A DNA stretch of 64,000 nt, taken from Metaphire vulgaris. Lineage: Eukaryota; Annelida; Clitellata; Crassiclitellata; Megascolecidae. Where the stretch lies: assembly GCA_018105865.1 (NCBI GenBank), contig CM030848.1, positions 1,145,001-1,209,000 on the forward strand, written 5' to 3'. The notes below the pieces were generated by a model. The model searched no databases, had not been told where the DNA came from, and worked only from the letters and a program-made list of their open reading frames with translations. The position numbers and the translations under genes are program-made. Positions 23,401 to 34,823 of the stretch are shown one piece after another; the stretch's first letter is position 1, and each line of letters starts with the position of its first letter.

Positions 23401-26400
23401 TCTTTTCACTATAGACTGGTTTCTGCTGTGAGACGGAAAGGAATCAGTGTATTCACAAGGATGTTATTTGACGACCCTGCTTTTGTAAAATAAGCATTTG
23501 GAAAATATTTGTTCTGTGTTTGACAATTACTTGTCTTCCATTTTGAGAGATTCCTAGATTTGAACTGGATCTTGTGTGTTTACGATTTGGTTTGTCGTCG
23601 CCTGATGCTTCTGTGCATTATGATGAAGTGGCGCTGTAAAAGTTTTAAGATTAGATTAAATTCAGCTCTCACTTTCTTCTGTCAAACTGTTATACATCTG
23701 AAGTGGCATTAATGTTTGTTGACATGAAATTCTTACGGCCCATGGTGTTTTACACTGACTGTTCTCACAGGCTAACTACAAAAGTGTCTTTGAGGGATTT
23801 TTATTGCTTGCATATTTCATAGTTTATGCTATGGCAAAAGGTGACATTTAAGTCAGAAATGTTTATGATATAGCTCACAAAAAAATAACTGAAAATGCTG
23901 GCCATTCAGGTTTATGTTAACCCTTGCAAAGCAGTTAAAAAAATGCAATAGTCTGAATTTTAGCATGAGAAGTATTATGCTGGATCTGAATTTGTTTGGC
24001 TTATTGATTGCCCTCTGTCTTGACTGGTTTTCAATTTCTTTTATTAGTGGATTAAGATGTGAGATAGAAGTTGATTTATCTTCTGAAATTCGGTTTCTTT
24101 GTTTGCAGGAGGAGACGTTAGAGAGGCAGAAGAAGCTGGAGTCTGAGAAGCAGGTCCTTGTCGCTGAAGTGAATTCACTGCAGAGGAATTTCAACACTGA
24201 GAAAGGTATGTGTCTTTGTAATTGGCGCCAAATTGTCGCACTCGATTGGACGTGAGGATCGTGTTGAAAGGAGTAATTCAGATGGAAGTGCAGTTTTCGT
24301 GAGATTCTGACTGCATGTTGCGTTTTCCATCGGGCTCTATGTCGTCCTTTCAATGCATTTGATGTTCTACATTTTCCGGCGTAGGACTTGGTTATGAATG
24401 ACCTTTCTGTTCGTTGAGTTGTTTATATTAATTAAAGGTACTTTTTATTTCAGTGGCAAACACCGATTTAAGTGTACAACTAAGGAATGCAAGAACACAG
24501 ACTGAAACGGCAAAAAATGAATTAGCTGAGTACAAAGACAAGGCACAGCGCATCCTACAGGTTCATCTTCATTTGCCATTTATTAATCATTAGGCAGTGT
24601 TATACTTTTATTTCAAAAGTTTCTTAACTGAAGGCGCAATTATGAAGAGAATCGGTCAACTTCAATGAATTCTTACTGAAGTTTATATTTTACTATTTGC
24701 CGTTCTTTGCCGTTTCTTCTTCCAGCAAGCTGTGTGCGTGTGTCTGTGTGTGCATTCGTGCGTGCATGCCTGTGTGTTTTTGTGTATGCAACTATGCATG
24801 TCTGTGTCTTTTTATCTGATAAGGCGTTTTTTTAATCATTCTGACTTTTGACATGATGTATGTCTTTTTCCTGTCAATTAGTGCGAACAAACTGGAAAAT
24901 TAGTTCAGATATGGGCCAATGTTTGTATTTTCTGTGAGTAGTAAGACTGTACTTAGCATAAGTTTCAATTGGACCTAAGAACAGAACATAAGTCGTATTA
25001 AATAAGAAAATTGCAGTTACTCATTCACTTGTGTTTTAAAGTAGAAAATGACTCTTAAAGTCAGGTAGCCTGTATAGAAACTGTCAAACATTTACCTCTA
25101 TTTGACTGAAAATTGTTCTGAGTCTAAATCAAAATCCAGTGACTTCTTAATGATTGTAACTTGAATTTTATTATTTGACCAAAACTTATTTGTGGATTTG
25201 ATGGCACAATGCATTATGGTTCAATTTGTTTCAATATTTTAGGTTGCATTGTTGGTAAAATGTGAGGGAATAACTATATAGCTTGATGATTATTTCTTTG
25301 ATGTGATGAATTAAGTAATGAATTGAACATCAATTTGTCATTTCTATAACATGCTTTTGATGTGTTTAACTGGAACATTTTTTTAAAAATCCTGTGAAGA
25401 GCAAAGATCGACTGATTGCAAGCCTGAAGGAAGGTTCTGGAAGCGGAGAGATGATGGTTCATGCCACTGAGCTCGACAGCATGCGCCAAGAACGAGATAT
25501 TATGAGAGAAGAACTTCAAAATTCCCAAATGGCGCTCGAGAATCTGCGTTCAGAATTATCCGTAAGAAAAAGACTTGTACTTTCTTGGTCTGTACAGTCG
25601 TCTAGTCCAGAAATCGGCAACCCTTTGGTAGCATTGTGCCAGAGTTGAAGTCCTAATTCAGTGAGTGTGCCAACAACCTCTCAGCAGTGACCTCAGTGTG
25701 TCATAGCTAAACTTCTGTAAGCAGCTCAGGGAGGGAGAAGTTTAAATAATAGAACAAGTTCTCTTATTTGGCATCTGGGAGGTTCATGGACCCTCATAAT
25801 ATCAATACAGGACTGGTGCAGTGCCTTTACCACCACAGTACAGGTCAACTCTCTTTAATCCACCACAATTTGTTTTGAAACTTTGGCGGATTAATTAGTG
25901 TGCCAGATTAACGAAAGCAGGTGTCTTGATGGGATGGAGTGTATATACTATATACCTGTACACTGTCATGAACAAGACAGCTATATGCTATGCAAACAGT
26001 AAACACAACAACATACTGTGCTACTGTATTTTTTTTGTAAAAGCATAGTTGTAGTTCTACACAGTGTACAGTTTACTGTAGTTCTACATGCAAAAAACAT
26101 TACTTCACGCTATATGCTTTCAGTAGTCAGTACTTGTTGGCTTATTGGTTTACAGCAGCGGTTGCTTTCAGTCGAATGAGTCGAGACCATCAGAAATATG
26201 GGGTTGTCTCTTTTCTTGTTATTGCAATTTTAGTGGTTTACTAGTTGTTTTACTATAATTGTCATTCGAGGCTAGACATGGAGACAATTAAATACTGTAA
26301 TAAAACATTTTGATTGTTGTAGCATTATTATTTTGTAGTTTACAATGTGAACGAAAATAATTTGTCATCATGGGGAATTTAATTAAAGGGTCGCGGCACT

Positions 26401-27947
26401 ATAAAGGTTGAGAACCGCTGGTTTACAGTGTAATCTATTGAAAAAGCCAGTTTATTTTGTCTGCAGTCATGGCACAAAATGGCAATTTTCCAATCGCAGT
26501 TGAAGTGATCAGCAATTTCTTTTTGATTTGCTCCCAGATTTTTTTATTTATACAAACGTATGTCACGTTTTTGTTCAATTCCTAAATCAGTCCATTTATG
26601 TTTTGTAGCCAATGATCATGAATGATGTGAATGTTACATGATTAAAATTTTTAAAACATGAAGCAGACAATAGCCACTTCCGTTGCCAATATATGGAAAA
26701 ACAGAAAGCTAAATTCGTAAATTTGCCAAAACTGATTAACTGATTAATGACCATGGAATTTATCAGCAAGTTAGTGGATTGGCAGATTAAGGAATAGTAA
26801 ATCAATAGGTTGGGATCACAATTGTTTTGGCAGATAAATGAGTAGTTTTACAATTGGATTGAATTTGATCTGTATATTTTTGGTGGATTAACAAATATGG
26901 CGGAATAATGAGTGGTGGATTAACGAGTGGCAGATTAACGAGGGGCGGATTAACGAGTGGCAGATTAACAAGTGGCGGATTAACAAGTGGCAGATTAACG
27001 AGTGGCGGATTAACGAGTGGCAGATTAACAGGAGTGCACCTGTAATTAATTTGTTGGTCTTCTGCATGTCATCGAAATCGTTATACATACCTCTTCTGGC
27101 ACACATGCTGTTGGCTGCCAAAGCCTGGTCTAATCTATTTTAATTTGGCATAGCATTCATGGAACTTGTGTTACCACAACTGATATTTAATTAGATCAAT
27201 ATTTGGGGGTTCAGTTCTTGCCAAAGGCAGAGTTTTAGCCTGTTTCATTTAGAGTGATGTTAGTTCTTTTCCTCAATATGTTAGCATTGGACAGTGCTTG
27301 TATGTTGCTCGGTGTAAATGTTGTGGCTTCATCTGTTTCTGTTTTAAATTGCTGCATACTTTGTGCAACTGTTTTCAGGAACTGGAGAACCAATTGCAGA
27401 TGGACTCAGAGGCTTCCCGTGAACAGGTAACGTCTCTGGAAGACCAACTCCAACTGGAGAAGAAACGAAGAGATGACGGAGAATCGGAAGTGAACAGACT
27501 CAGACAAGTATGTCTGATCCTAAGTACATAAATGTTAACATGTTTCTTTGCATGATGCTTTGTATCATAATAGCACAGATGAGCTTGTGCAGAATGTTAG
27601 GAGTGCTAAAAGCTTTATTAAGTATATAATTTGCATTTAGAAATAAATCCAGATTTAACTGTGCATTTTGTCTGTTAAAAGGAGCTGCGATACATTCACG
27701 AAGAATTTGTTAAACAGAAGACCGCATTCCAGACAAGATTGCAGGATCGAGAAAATGAAATTACTCGTCTACGTAATCAAGTAAGAACTTTTCACTCATT
27801 TTCCTTCTGCTTTGTTGGGTCATTGCCTTTTATTAGTTTATGACACTTTTTTTATTATTATTATTATTAATCTTGACAATTTCTTTTATAACATAGTTTA
27901 GGTGACTAAAGTCACGCTTATAGGGAACTAATGATGAAGAGGGGACA

Positions 27948-27982
<35 letters not shown>

Positions 27983-28802
27983 GACTATTATTATTATGAC
28001 AGTGAAGTTTTTGGCTAGGAAAAGATTTTCTATGATATTAGAGATTTTTGTGGGATTTGTAGTTGACAACAAAATCAACAAATGCAACAAGCGAAGAGGA
28101 ACTTGAAAATCGACTTCATTCTTTGACAGAAAGTCTTATTCAAAAACAGACGACCTTAGAGGCACTCGGCACTGAAAAGAATTCTCTTGTTCTTCAATTG
28201 GAACGCATGGAGGTGAGCACTCTCACTCATCAGTGCTCAGGGAAAAAGAGCCTAGAAGGGCTCCTGGGAAATTCATGAGCAGCAACACCTGCTCAGTAGA
28301 TAATATCTCTTTCAATCTGAATACCCAAATGCATGTCTGCATAGCTTTGACTTTGTTTCTTAGAGAATTTGAGTACTTGTGCATTTGAGTGTAACTAGAA
28401 TAGAAGTTATGGGTGTTTGTATTTAGACTCTAGTTCTCTAGTTACTTGGACTTACACTCTTGGCATTTATCCCAAGACTGATGTTCTATATAGTTCTATA
28501 TGATAAAACAATATTCTACAGAATAAAATGCTGTCTGTGTCCTTGTGTTCCACCACCTCTGACAGTATTCCAACTGCTTCTTGACTTTCATGCAGAATTT
28601 TGTTGGAGTTTATGCATTGTCTAAAATCTCACTTTCAGTCAATATTTTCTTTTTATAGCATTTAAGCTCCTTCACAGTGAGCCTCTGTAACTGTCTTTTT
28701 CTCAAGAAAGTGTGTGAAAAGAAATTTTGGAAGTAGATGAGGTGCTGCAGTTGCATTGAGTTACACCCGTCACTTGCGATTAATCTGGCTGGTGGATGGT
28801 TG

Positions 28803-28866
<64 letters not shown>

Positions 28867-31800
28867 ATTATATATTAAGTTAGTGAAATACAATTTACAT
28901 TTTCAGTTCAGTTGAGAAAATCAGAATTAACAGACGGTGAAGTCCGGTCATTGAGAGAACACTGCTCATGATGAGCTTAAGTTATTCGTTGTTGTGCAAA
29001 TATTGTATGTGGTGACTGAAATGATGTAACTAACATAAGAGAGGGATGCTCAGCGGTTGTGTAGCAATGCAGATGTTTTGTACTGATTCGTGTGACTTTG
29101 TGTCTCTTAACAGAAACAGTATCGAGAGGCCGAGGCTTCCGCCCTGCGAGCCACTGCTGCCGCTGCAATAACGATCGGCGACGACGACGACGGTCTGCAG
29201 TCTCTTTTGAAGCTGTTGTTTCACGAGTTTCTAATTATGTTGCTTTACTTATCTATTGCAGCACTAACTTTGCATATTAAAATATAGACCTTTGAAGTAG
29301 ACCTGTGCGCCGCCGCGCCACCGACGCCGACGTTTTCATGGTGCCGACGCCGCCGGTAATATAGGATCGGCGTGCCGCCGCCGCCGAGAGAACATCGGCG
29401 TGATGCCGGCGTCCCCTTGGTGAATTATTTTTTCATGTAACCAGAGTAAGCCAACACTGTTGTAATATGTGGATAAAACTGTCTTCACGATACAGTATAG
29501 TCAACATGTGCTAGCTAATTCAAAGCGCAATTCAAAGCACACGTTACTTATTTACTTCGCTTCATTCGTCTATCAAATGATATCCTGTATTGTTTACATT
29601 AGGGTGCTCCAAAAAAATAAAAGTCAAAAAAGTTTCGCTCCCCGGCGTTTTTCCCATTATTTTGAAGACTAACAAACAGAATAACAAAATATTTTGTGTT
29701 TATAATGTGGTTAAGCCTTGCCACCAGGCATATTAAAAGTTGGAAAATGTAGAAATTTTGCCATTATCCGAATCATAATTGTAACCAATTGTGAATATTA
29801 TATAACAGATGTAAAATAGCTAATGAGTGTCTACAGTTTGTAGAATAAAATTTCTTACACTCACTATGAACAACAGACAGCACATAGTAAGCTAACATCA
29901 GTTCAGAGCATAACGCAAAGTGCTCTTCTTGAAATTTGATGTTTCACGTCTGTGATTTTCTACTGTCTGCAACAAGTATTGTTTTGTTTTGCCCTTTGTA
30001 ATTATTGTTCCAGCAAAGTTTGTGATCAGCTTGACTGCCCTCTCAGCCATATCATTAACGACCTTGCAATTTGTGAACAAACACGGCAGCTTCATTATGC
30101 GCTGCATCAGTCACCCATTGGTTCGGCGGCAAGTGCATCCAACTGCTGTCTAAATGCAAAAGCCTGAAAGGCAGCCAAGATTCAGTGCCAATCAAAGTTA
30201 GTGAAGAGGTTGACAATTGTGGAAAATTGGGATGACTTCGAAGACATTGAGAATTATCGTCTTCTTCATGTCTCAGGAATTGACGAATAACTCGCTTCTT
30301 GTTGGAATCTGACAAAAGCGTTGAGAAAAGCTCAAACAGTGCGATCTCTTCAGTGAGGTACCACAAATGCCTGTTAAGCACTGTAATAGCAGCCTGTGCC
30401 ACTCCTTCATCATATCTTTTATACCACATAAGATCATTCAAGAACTGAAAATCATTTACTGATGCATCTGCAGCTGAACGTGCTGACAACCAAGCTATCA
30501 CATAGAAAAGTGCATCAAACAAGCAAACGTGACGCAACTTGTCCATTTTATCTTGGTTGTAATTCAGCTGTTCGCCGAATGCATGCATCTTAACACTGTA
30601 TAGGATGGTTGCCATCCACCGGGCATGATGAAATGCTCCAGACTTTATAAAAAGGTCATCACTGGAATTTATGGGCTCAAAATTTTTACCTTGCCCCGAG
30701 TGCCGAATACACTAGCTACGGCTCTGTTGATAAAATATTTCTTAGACTGTATAATTTTATTTTTACTAGTATTATAAGTTTGTAACATTGTTTTCAAATT
30801 AACCGGGTGACAAAAAACCTTGAGGATTGAACAAAAACAACGATATCATATGGTGTCCTTTGTAGTCACACGTATTGTACTGTATTAGCCGTTTGTACGC
30901 CGACGCCGCCGACACCGCCAATAAAGTCCACGCTGCTGCCGCCGATAAAATTGGTTCGGCCCGCCGGCGGTGAGAAAGCGGTCACACGCCGCCGCCGACC
31001 CTCAGAGCGTTGGCGCACAGGTCTACTTTGAAGAAATGAGACTCTTGCCTGTTTCTGGATGATTTTTGGTGTTAATCTGACTTCATCCATTGCTTTGAGC
31101 CTTCTATAAATCATTTACCTAAGTTTCATTGTCCGTGATTGCTTCAAATGTATCTGAGAATATTGGCATTTATAAAAGAGTTTTGATACGGTGGTACATT
31201 TAAGAGGTGTCTTGATATTTCTGACTGTAGTTCGGCAAAGGGCAACAGGAGGATTCATGAATGAGTCTCCTCTTGATGGCAATGTCACTCGCAGAGTTAA
31301 GTTGGCCGCCAACACCATTGATAAGTTCAGGTTTGCTCTTAATCTTGATTTTTCTTACTGCATTTCATTTTGGAGACATTGTCGGTAGTTATGAAATAAC
31401 AAATAATGACCTGATCCTTTAAGACATGATGCAGTAATTTGATAATGAGATGTGTAATAGATAAACTCTTAAAACATAGTTGGATATTTTATTTTAATTT
31501 TGAATCGAGTTATAAAGGAATTTGAGAGGTTTAGCTGATCACTTTAATTGTGATTATGTCTATTTCATATTTTGCCAGAGATTTTGTTTTAAATAAAATT
31601 CCGCTGCATTTTGACCTATGGAATAACTTTACTTCTACCTTGATGATGATGATGACAATGATGGTAAAGATGATGATCTGATGGCATTGTTAATTGGCTT
31701 AATTTGGTCTATGCACATTTTTTCACGGACTTTATGTTGCAGCATTTTTGTTTTCTTCTTTCAATATAGAATTGCTCTTAGCTACTGTTACTTGAGAATT

Positions 31801-34146
31801 AATTAGCAGATGGCACCACTTTATTGGATCATTTGCTGACTACTGATTTATAGCTTTTAGGCAATGATGTTAGATAACGATGCTTTCAATTTTTCAGGTT
31901 TTCAAGACCATATTTAATGAGCCTAAGGCACCAGCATTGGAACTTGCATGTGTAATGCTGGACTTATTGCTTGAGGCACTTGTGTGGATTTGGTTATCAG
32001 TGGGCAGAGACCACAAGGGAAGTAGGCTTCCAGCATGTAGACCCAGTGCAGAATTGTCTTTCAGGCTATGTCACCTGTAGCGGAGGTGCAGGAGAGAAAG
32101 ACTTGTCTGTCGGCCTCTTTTGAGACATCATAACCAGCAATCAATGTTGTGGTGTCTGTTGATGTATGAAGATCCAATGGTGTATTTAGGCTTGTTCCAC
32201 ATGGTAGCTAGGAACCTTTTCTTGCTTGTCACAATGTGCAATGGGAGAGCCTAGGGACTGGTAGCCTGGCAGGGCCCCCAAGGACATTTGGAACAGGGCC
32301 CCCACACAATCCTAAATACGGCCCCGTGTGAAGATTGATGTTGATAAGCAGGTCATGAAAAGACTTGAATTGAAGATGAACCAGTCTGTGTGTGTCGTGT
32401 TGATCTGTAAACGACATTTGCTGAAGACAGCGTGGCTCAGCATGGCCGTTGTCATCGCTCATTCAAGATCATGGCTCTTCTTTGGCAGAAGGAACCTGGA
32501 CTTGACCGAAAGGAAGTGGATGGCCCAGATGGATCTCGGAACAATTGGCAGTGATGAGTTCAGTTGCCTTCCCTCCTTCCTCTTTAACGATGGCTCCTAT
32601 CCACCTGTGTGTCCCTGTTTTGCTCTCACCTGTGCCCTGGATGCACATAGTGCATGAACAGTTGTTCTGTTGTGTCAGTGCCATCTAAATTATGTTATTA
32701 GGTGATATTTTTCTGTGGCTGTTGATGATTTTGATGTTATTGCAGCATAAGGCTGGGATTGTTTTTGAGACGGTATCCCATTGCCAGGATCTTCATAATG
32801 GTCTACATGGTGAGCTGATAGATTTTTGTGTTGACAACAAATAATTTATTTTAATATGATTTTGAGAATTCTCTTGTGCTAGTGATTCAAGAGTAGATCT
32901 GCTCTGATTTTAAAGTATTAATTGGATAAATGCACTTTATTTAAATTTATAGGTGATCTGATAAAGAAGCTATTATGATTAATGACTAAATAGAGGAACT
33001 AAGAAGTTATTACATTGTTTTGTAGAAATTCTTCAAATTCTCGTTTATTACTGAACTCTACTCATCCTGGCCATTCATGTAGACTGCTGTTATTTTCTTT
33101 TCTTATCATTGGTTGATTTGTGTTTTAAAAATTATGGATAAGACGCCTCCATATATACCGTAAGATGCACCAAGAGACTTGAATACTGAGTTTCTGTTCA
33201 TTAACACGGTTAATTACAATCCTATCTCATCTGTGGCTACCCGAGGAGAGCAAGAGATAGGAGAATTTATGGTAATGCTACTGTAGATTCAAATTGTGAA
33301 CTTTTCCTATATGACAGCTGCTCAGCAATTATTGACTGACTTCTTTAGACAAAATTTTTATTGCTTCTACTGGAGTATCACACCTAGTATTGGAATGAAT
33401 AGAAGAGGTTCAAGACCCTGCCCCTCATGTGGCTGTGCTATTTGACTTCATTACAGATATGCACATCCAATGTAATCTCTGACTTGGGGGTTTGAGGAAG
33501 CATCATGAGCTCCCCCAGTGTGGTCTGGGGCAGAGCTCCAACTGCAGACAATTTTAAGTACCAGGTAGTATTATAGTTAGACCATGAGCTCTGGTGCGTA
33601 CTTTCCGCAGAAAATTTCTCCATCGGTTTTGTGCAAATCCCACAACTGGTTCCAGCCCAAATGGGGGGGGGGCTGTGCCTGTTGACTCCCCTTGTGGCTG
33701 TGCTAATGACTTAATAGAAAGTTGACAGGGAAATTTTTCTTGTAATTTCTGGTGATAAGCAGTTTCTTTAATTCTTTATTTTTATGGAGCTTGACCTGTT
33801 CAAAATACTTCCACATTAACATTCTGCAGAGAGCTGGTAACAGTGATTGTGCCATCTTCTGTCTCTGTCATTGTTAGCAATTTCCTTTCCAACCAGTTGC
33901 TTCGTCCTTATGAGCTCCTAATGTCTTATTGTGGTGTTGCTTCTGTTAATTCACACTTCCTCAGCATTACATGCAGAAAATTGTCTGTGTGCTGTCCATG
34001 GTTCAAACTGCTAACTACTTTTGTCTTCAGTGAGTTAATTGAAATAATTGTTTTGATTTAAGGGAATTCTACATCTGTGGGTAATGATTGTTCTGCTGAC
34101 GTATGAGCCAGAAATACACACAACAGGAAACCTTCCACATCCATAA
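16901..34146 (+). CDS. GOLGA5: Golgin-84 (golgin subfamily A member 5)
   Basis: Fourteen coding exons: 16901-17401, 19126(or 19123)-19305, 20210-20429, 22151-22274, 24109-24205, 24454-24560, 25400-25561, 27379-27507, 27682-27780, 28063-28212, 29114-29192, 31231-31330, 32746-32809, 34063-34146. Junction phases all agree; about 699 codons against 731 in human. Diagnostic sequence: MSWLxxLAxxxExLLNxVDQ start; ExLFEFLNS; ENQLLKNEIxSLN; long coiled coil with SLKEGSGS; ELENRLHSLTESLIQKQT and EKNSLVLQLERM; then IRLGLFLRRYPIARIF and a C-terminal membrane anchor (VYMGILHLWVMIVLLTY). Golgin-84 is a tail-anchored Golgi coiled-coil tether acting with the COG complex in intra-Golgi transport. The first ATG of the longer frame (16868) is rejected because family members begin MSWL. 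Exon 1 appears frameshifted between 17197 and 17239. Eight of 13 introns were inspected closely; seven hold hAT-type or other mobile DNA. Confidence 0.93.
18126..18511. mobile_element. 8-bp-TSD element with palindromic tandem repeats
   Basis: Starts TAAGGTTGTTAA, ends TTAACAGCCTTA, with perfect 8-bp duplication TTTTGCAT (18118-18125, 18512-18519). Subterminal blocks repeat GGTTAACCGGTC-like sequence. The core (18238-18416) is about 3.5 copies of a 52-53 bp unit centred on ACATCAAAGCGCTTTGATGT, itself a perfect palindrome. Lies in GOLGA5 intron 1. Confidence 0.85.
20538..21027. mobile_element. hAT-like non-autonomous element
   Basis: Ends CTGTGGTTCTTAAAC and TTTAAGAACCACTG. Flanks TTGTATTA (20530-20537) and TTCTATTA (21028-21035), one mismatch. 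No coding capacity seen. In GOLGA5 intron 3. Confidence 0.75.
21650..21935 (+). mobile_element. 3' end of a non-LTR retrotransposon
   Basis: A frame reads NPELWISLPDYVTNPDSLG...LSNLN, matching the C-terminal LWNSLPxxVxxAxSxxxFKxxL pattern of L2/CR1-like reverse transcriptases, with a stop where a lysine codon is usual. It is followed by a GCGCTATATAAATTG tail and (AAT)n at about 21917-21935. In GOLGA5 intron 3. Confidence 0.6.
22880..23148. mobile_element. Miniature hAT-like element
   Basis: Starts CAGGCCCGCTGAGAG, ends CTCTCGGCAGCCCTG; perfect 8-bp duplication GGTGCAGG (22872-22879, 23149-23156). Contains weak copies of the GACGACCTTTTTT motif at about 22928 and 22979. In GOLGA5 intron 4. 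Confidence 0.88.
26156..26420. mobile_element. Inner hAT-like element
   Basis: Starts CAGCGGTTGCTTTCAG, ends GGTTGAGAACCGCTG; perfect 8-bp duplication GTTTACAG (26148-26155, 26421-26428). The end resembles Charlie-type hAT termini (CAGCGGTTCTCAACC). Confidence 0.88.
26911..27030 (+). repeat. 15-bp tandem repeat at the pogo-like right end
   Basis: About eight units alternating GGCGGATTAACGAGT and GGCAGATTAACGAGT with small changes. Each unit carries the terminal GATTAAC core, so the array looks like amplification of the element's own end. Confidence 0.85.
27945..27998. repeat. (ATT)n microsatellite in GOLGA5 intron 9
   Basis: ATT run with one interruption; a shorter (ATT)n lies at 27852-27868. 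Confidence 0.9.
28805..28861. repeat. (CA)n microsatellite in GOLGA5 intron 10
   Basis: About 28 CA units. Confidence 0.97.
29298..31025 (-). mobile_element. 1.7-kb element with 8-bp target duplication and partial ORF
   Basis: TAGACCTGTGCGCC at the left and its exact complement at the right end; perfect 8-bp duplication CTTTGAAG (29290-29297, 31026-31033). Both ends continue into CGCCGCCG-rich DNA. The minus-strand frame, open from about 30720 to 30055, reads FIKSGAFHHARWMATILYSV...FGEQL... and RHLWYLTEEIALFELFS. I recall HxARxMAxxIYxLK...LWYL(S/T)EE in uncharacterised transposon-related invertebrate proteins. No hAT dimerisation domain found, so the superfamily (hAT suggested by target size) is open. 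In GOLGA5 intron 11. Confidence 0.8.
32175..32328. mobile_element. Miniature hAT-like element
   Basis: Ends CAATGGTGTATTTAGG and CCTAAATACGGCCCCGTG; flanks TGAAGATC (32167-32174) and TGAAGATT (32329-32336). In GOLGA5 intron 12. Confidence 0.7.
33380..33715. repeat. Dispersed repeat fragment in GOLGA5 intron 13
   Basis: Contains CACAACTGGTTCCAGCCCAA, a G-rich run and a TGTGGCTGTGCTAATGAC end; a related sequence occurs at about 62408-62480. Class not determined. Confidence 0.4.
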
Positions 34147-34215
34147 CAAGTCCTGCTGACAATGCAAAATCTACTTGTGTAATGGATGCATGTTGGACTT
34201 GTACTTAAGTGAACA

Positions 34216-34265
<50 letters not shown>

Positions 34266-34823
34266 TCGTGCATTTATGTGGTTTTGGTGATTGCTGTTTC
34301 ATTCTGCAGTTATTGCTGAACATCCTGTAAATCAACTTGCATCCACTTAATGTAAAGAGTGTTATAAAATGGTATAAGAACTGTAGAAATAATAATTATG
34401 TACAGATGTTTTCAGTTGATCTTTGAGAAAATTTATTGCAATTATTTGATTGATTCACTTGCTTGTTTCAAAATTTCACAGTATATTTATAATGGACAGA
34501 GCTGAGGTGCTTCAGTCAATAGCTGTAAAATAATTTGGGTTTTTTTCAAAAAGAATACCGGTATATTTGAAGGTTTGATGATTTTATAGGCGTTTCTTTC
34601 TGTGAATGTTTTCCATTAACGCCACTTTTGACATTTTCCTTAAATTTTTGTGATGGGCCTCATAAGAAGAAAATTGTTTCTTGAATTTTATTCTTTGGCA
34701 AAATTTATTTTACACGTCATGACTTGTGAATCTATTTATTATTGACATACATGTGACCTTTCTGCTATTAGTGCTAAACTACTAAAAGCCACATAGCTGC
34801 TGCTAGGAACCAACTGGTGCTGC
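34147..34823. other. GOLGA5 3' flank
   Basis: Probable 3'UTR and downstream DNA, with a (CA)n microsatellite at 34215-34262. No other gene seen. Confidence 0.6.

Larger units (their letters stand above)
25841..27042. mobile_element. pogo/Tigger-like element (middle layer)
   Basis: Starts CAGGTCAACTCTCTTTAATC, ends inverted at ...GGAGTGCACCTG, each flanked by TA (25839-25840, 27043-27044). TTAATCCGCCA-type subterminal sequence is typical of pogo/Tigger termini. Includes the 15-bp tandem array at its right end. No transposase frame recognised. Confidence 0.65.
25608..27127. mobile_element. Outer hAT-like element of a three-layer nest
   Basis: Starts CAGAAATCGGCAACC, ends GGCTGCCAAAGCCTG; both ends also share GTGCCAGA blocks in inverted order. 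Flanks GTCTAGTC (25600-25607) and GTCTAATC (27128-27135). Interrupted by the pogo-like element 25841-27042. In GOLGA5 intron 7. Confidence 0.8.

Noticed and set aside
26888..27121. Frame with ICHSLIRHSLI repeats as a repeat protein or CRISPR-like array
   Set aside because: It is the 15-bp tandem end of the pogo-like element, with no spacers between units.
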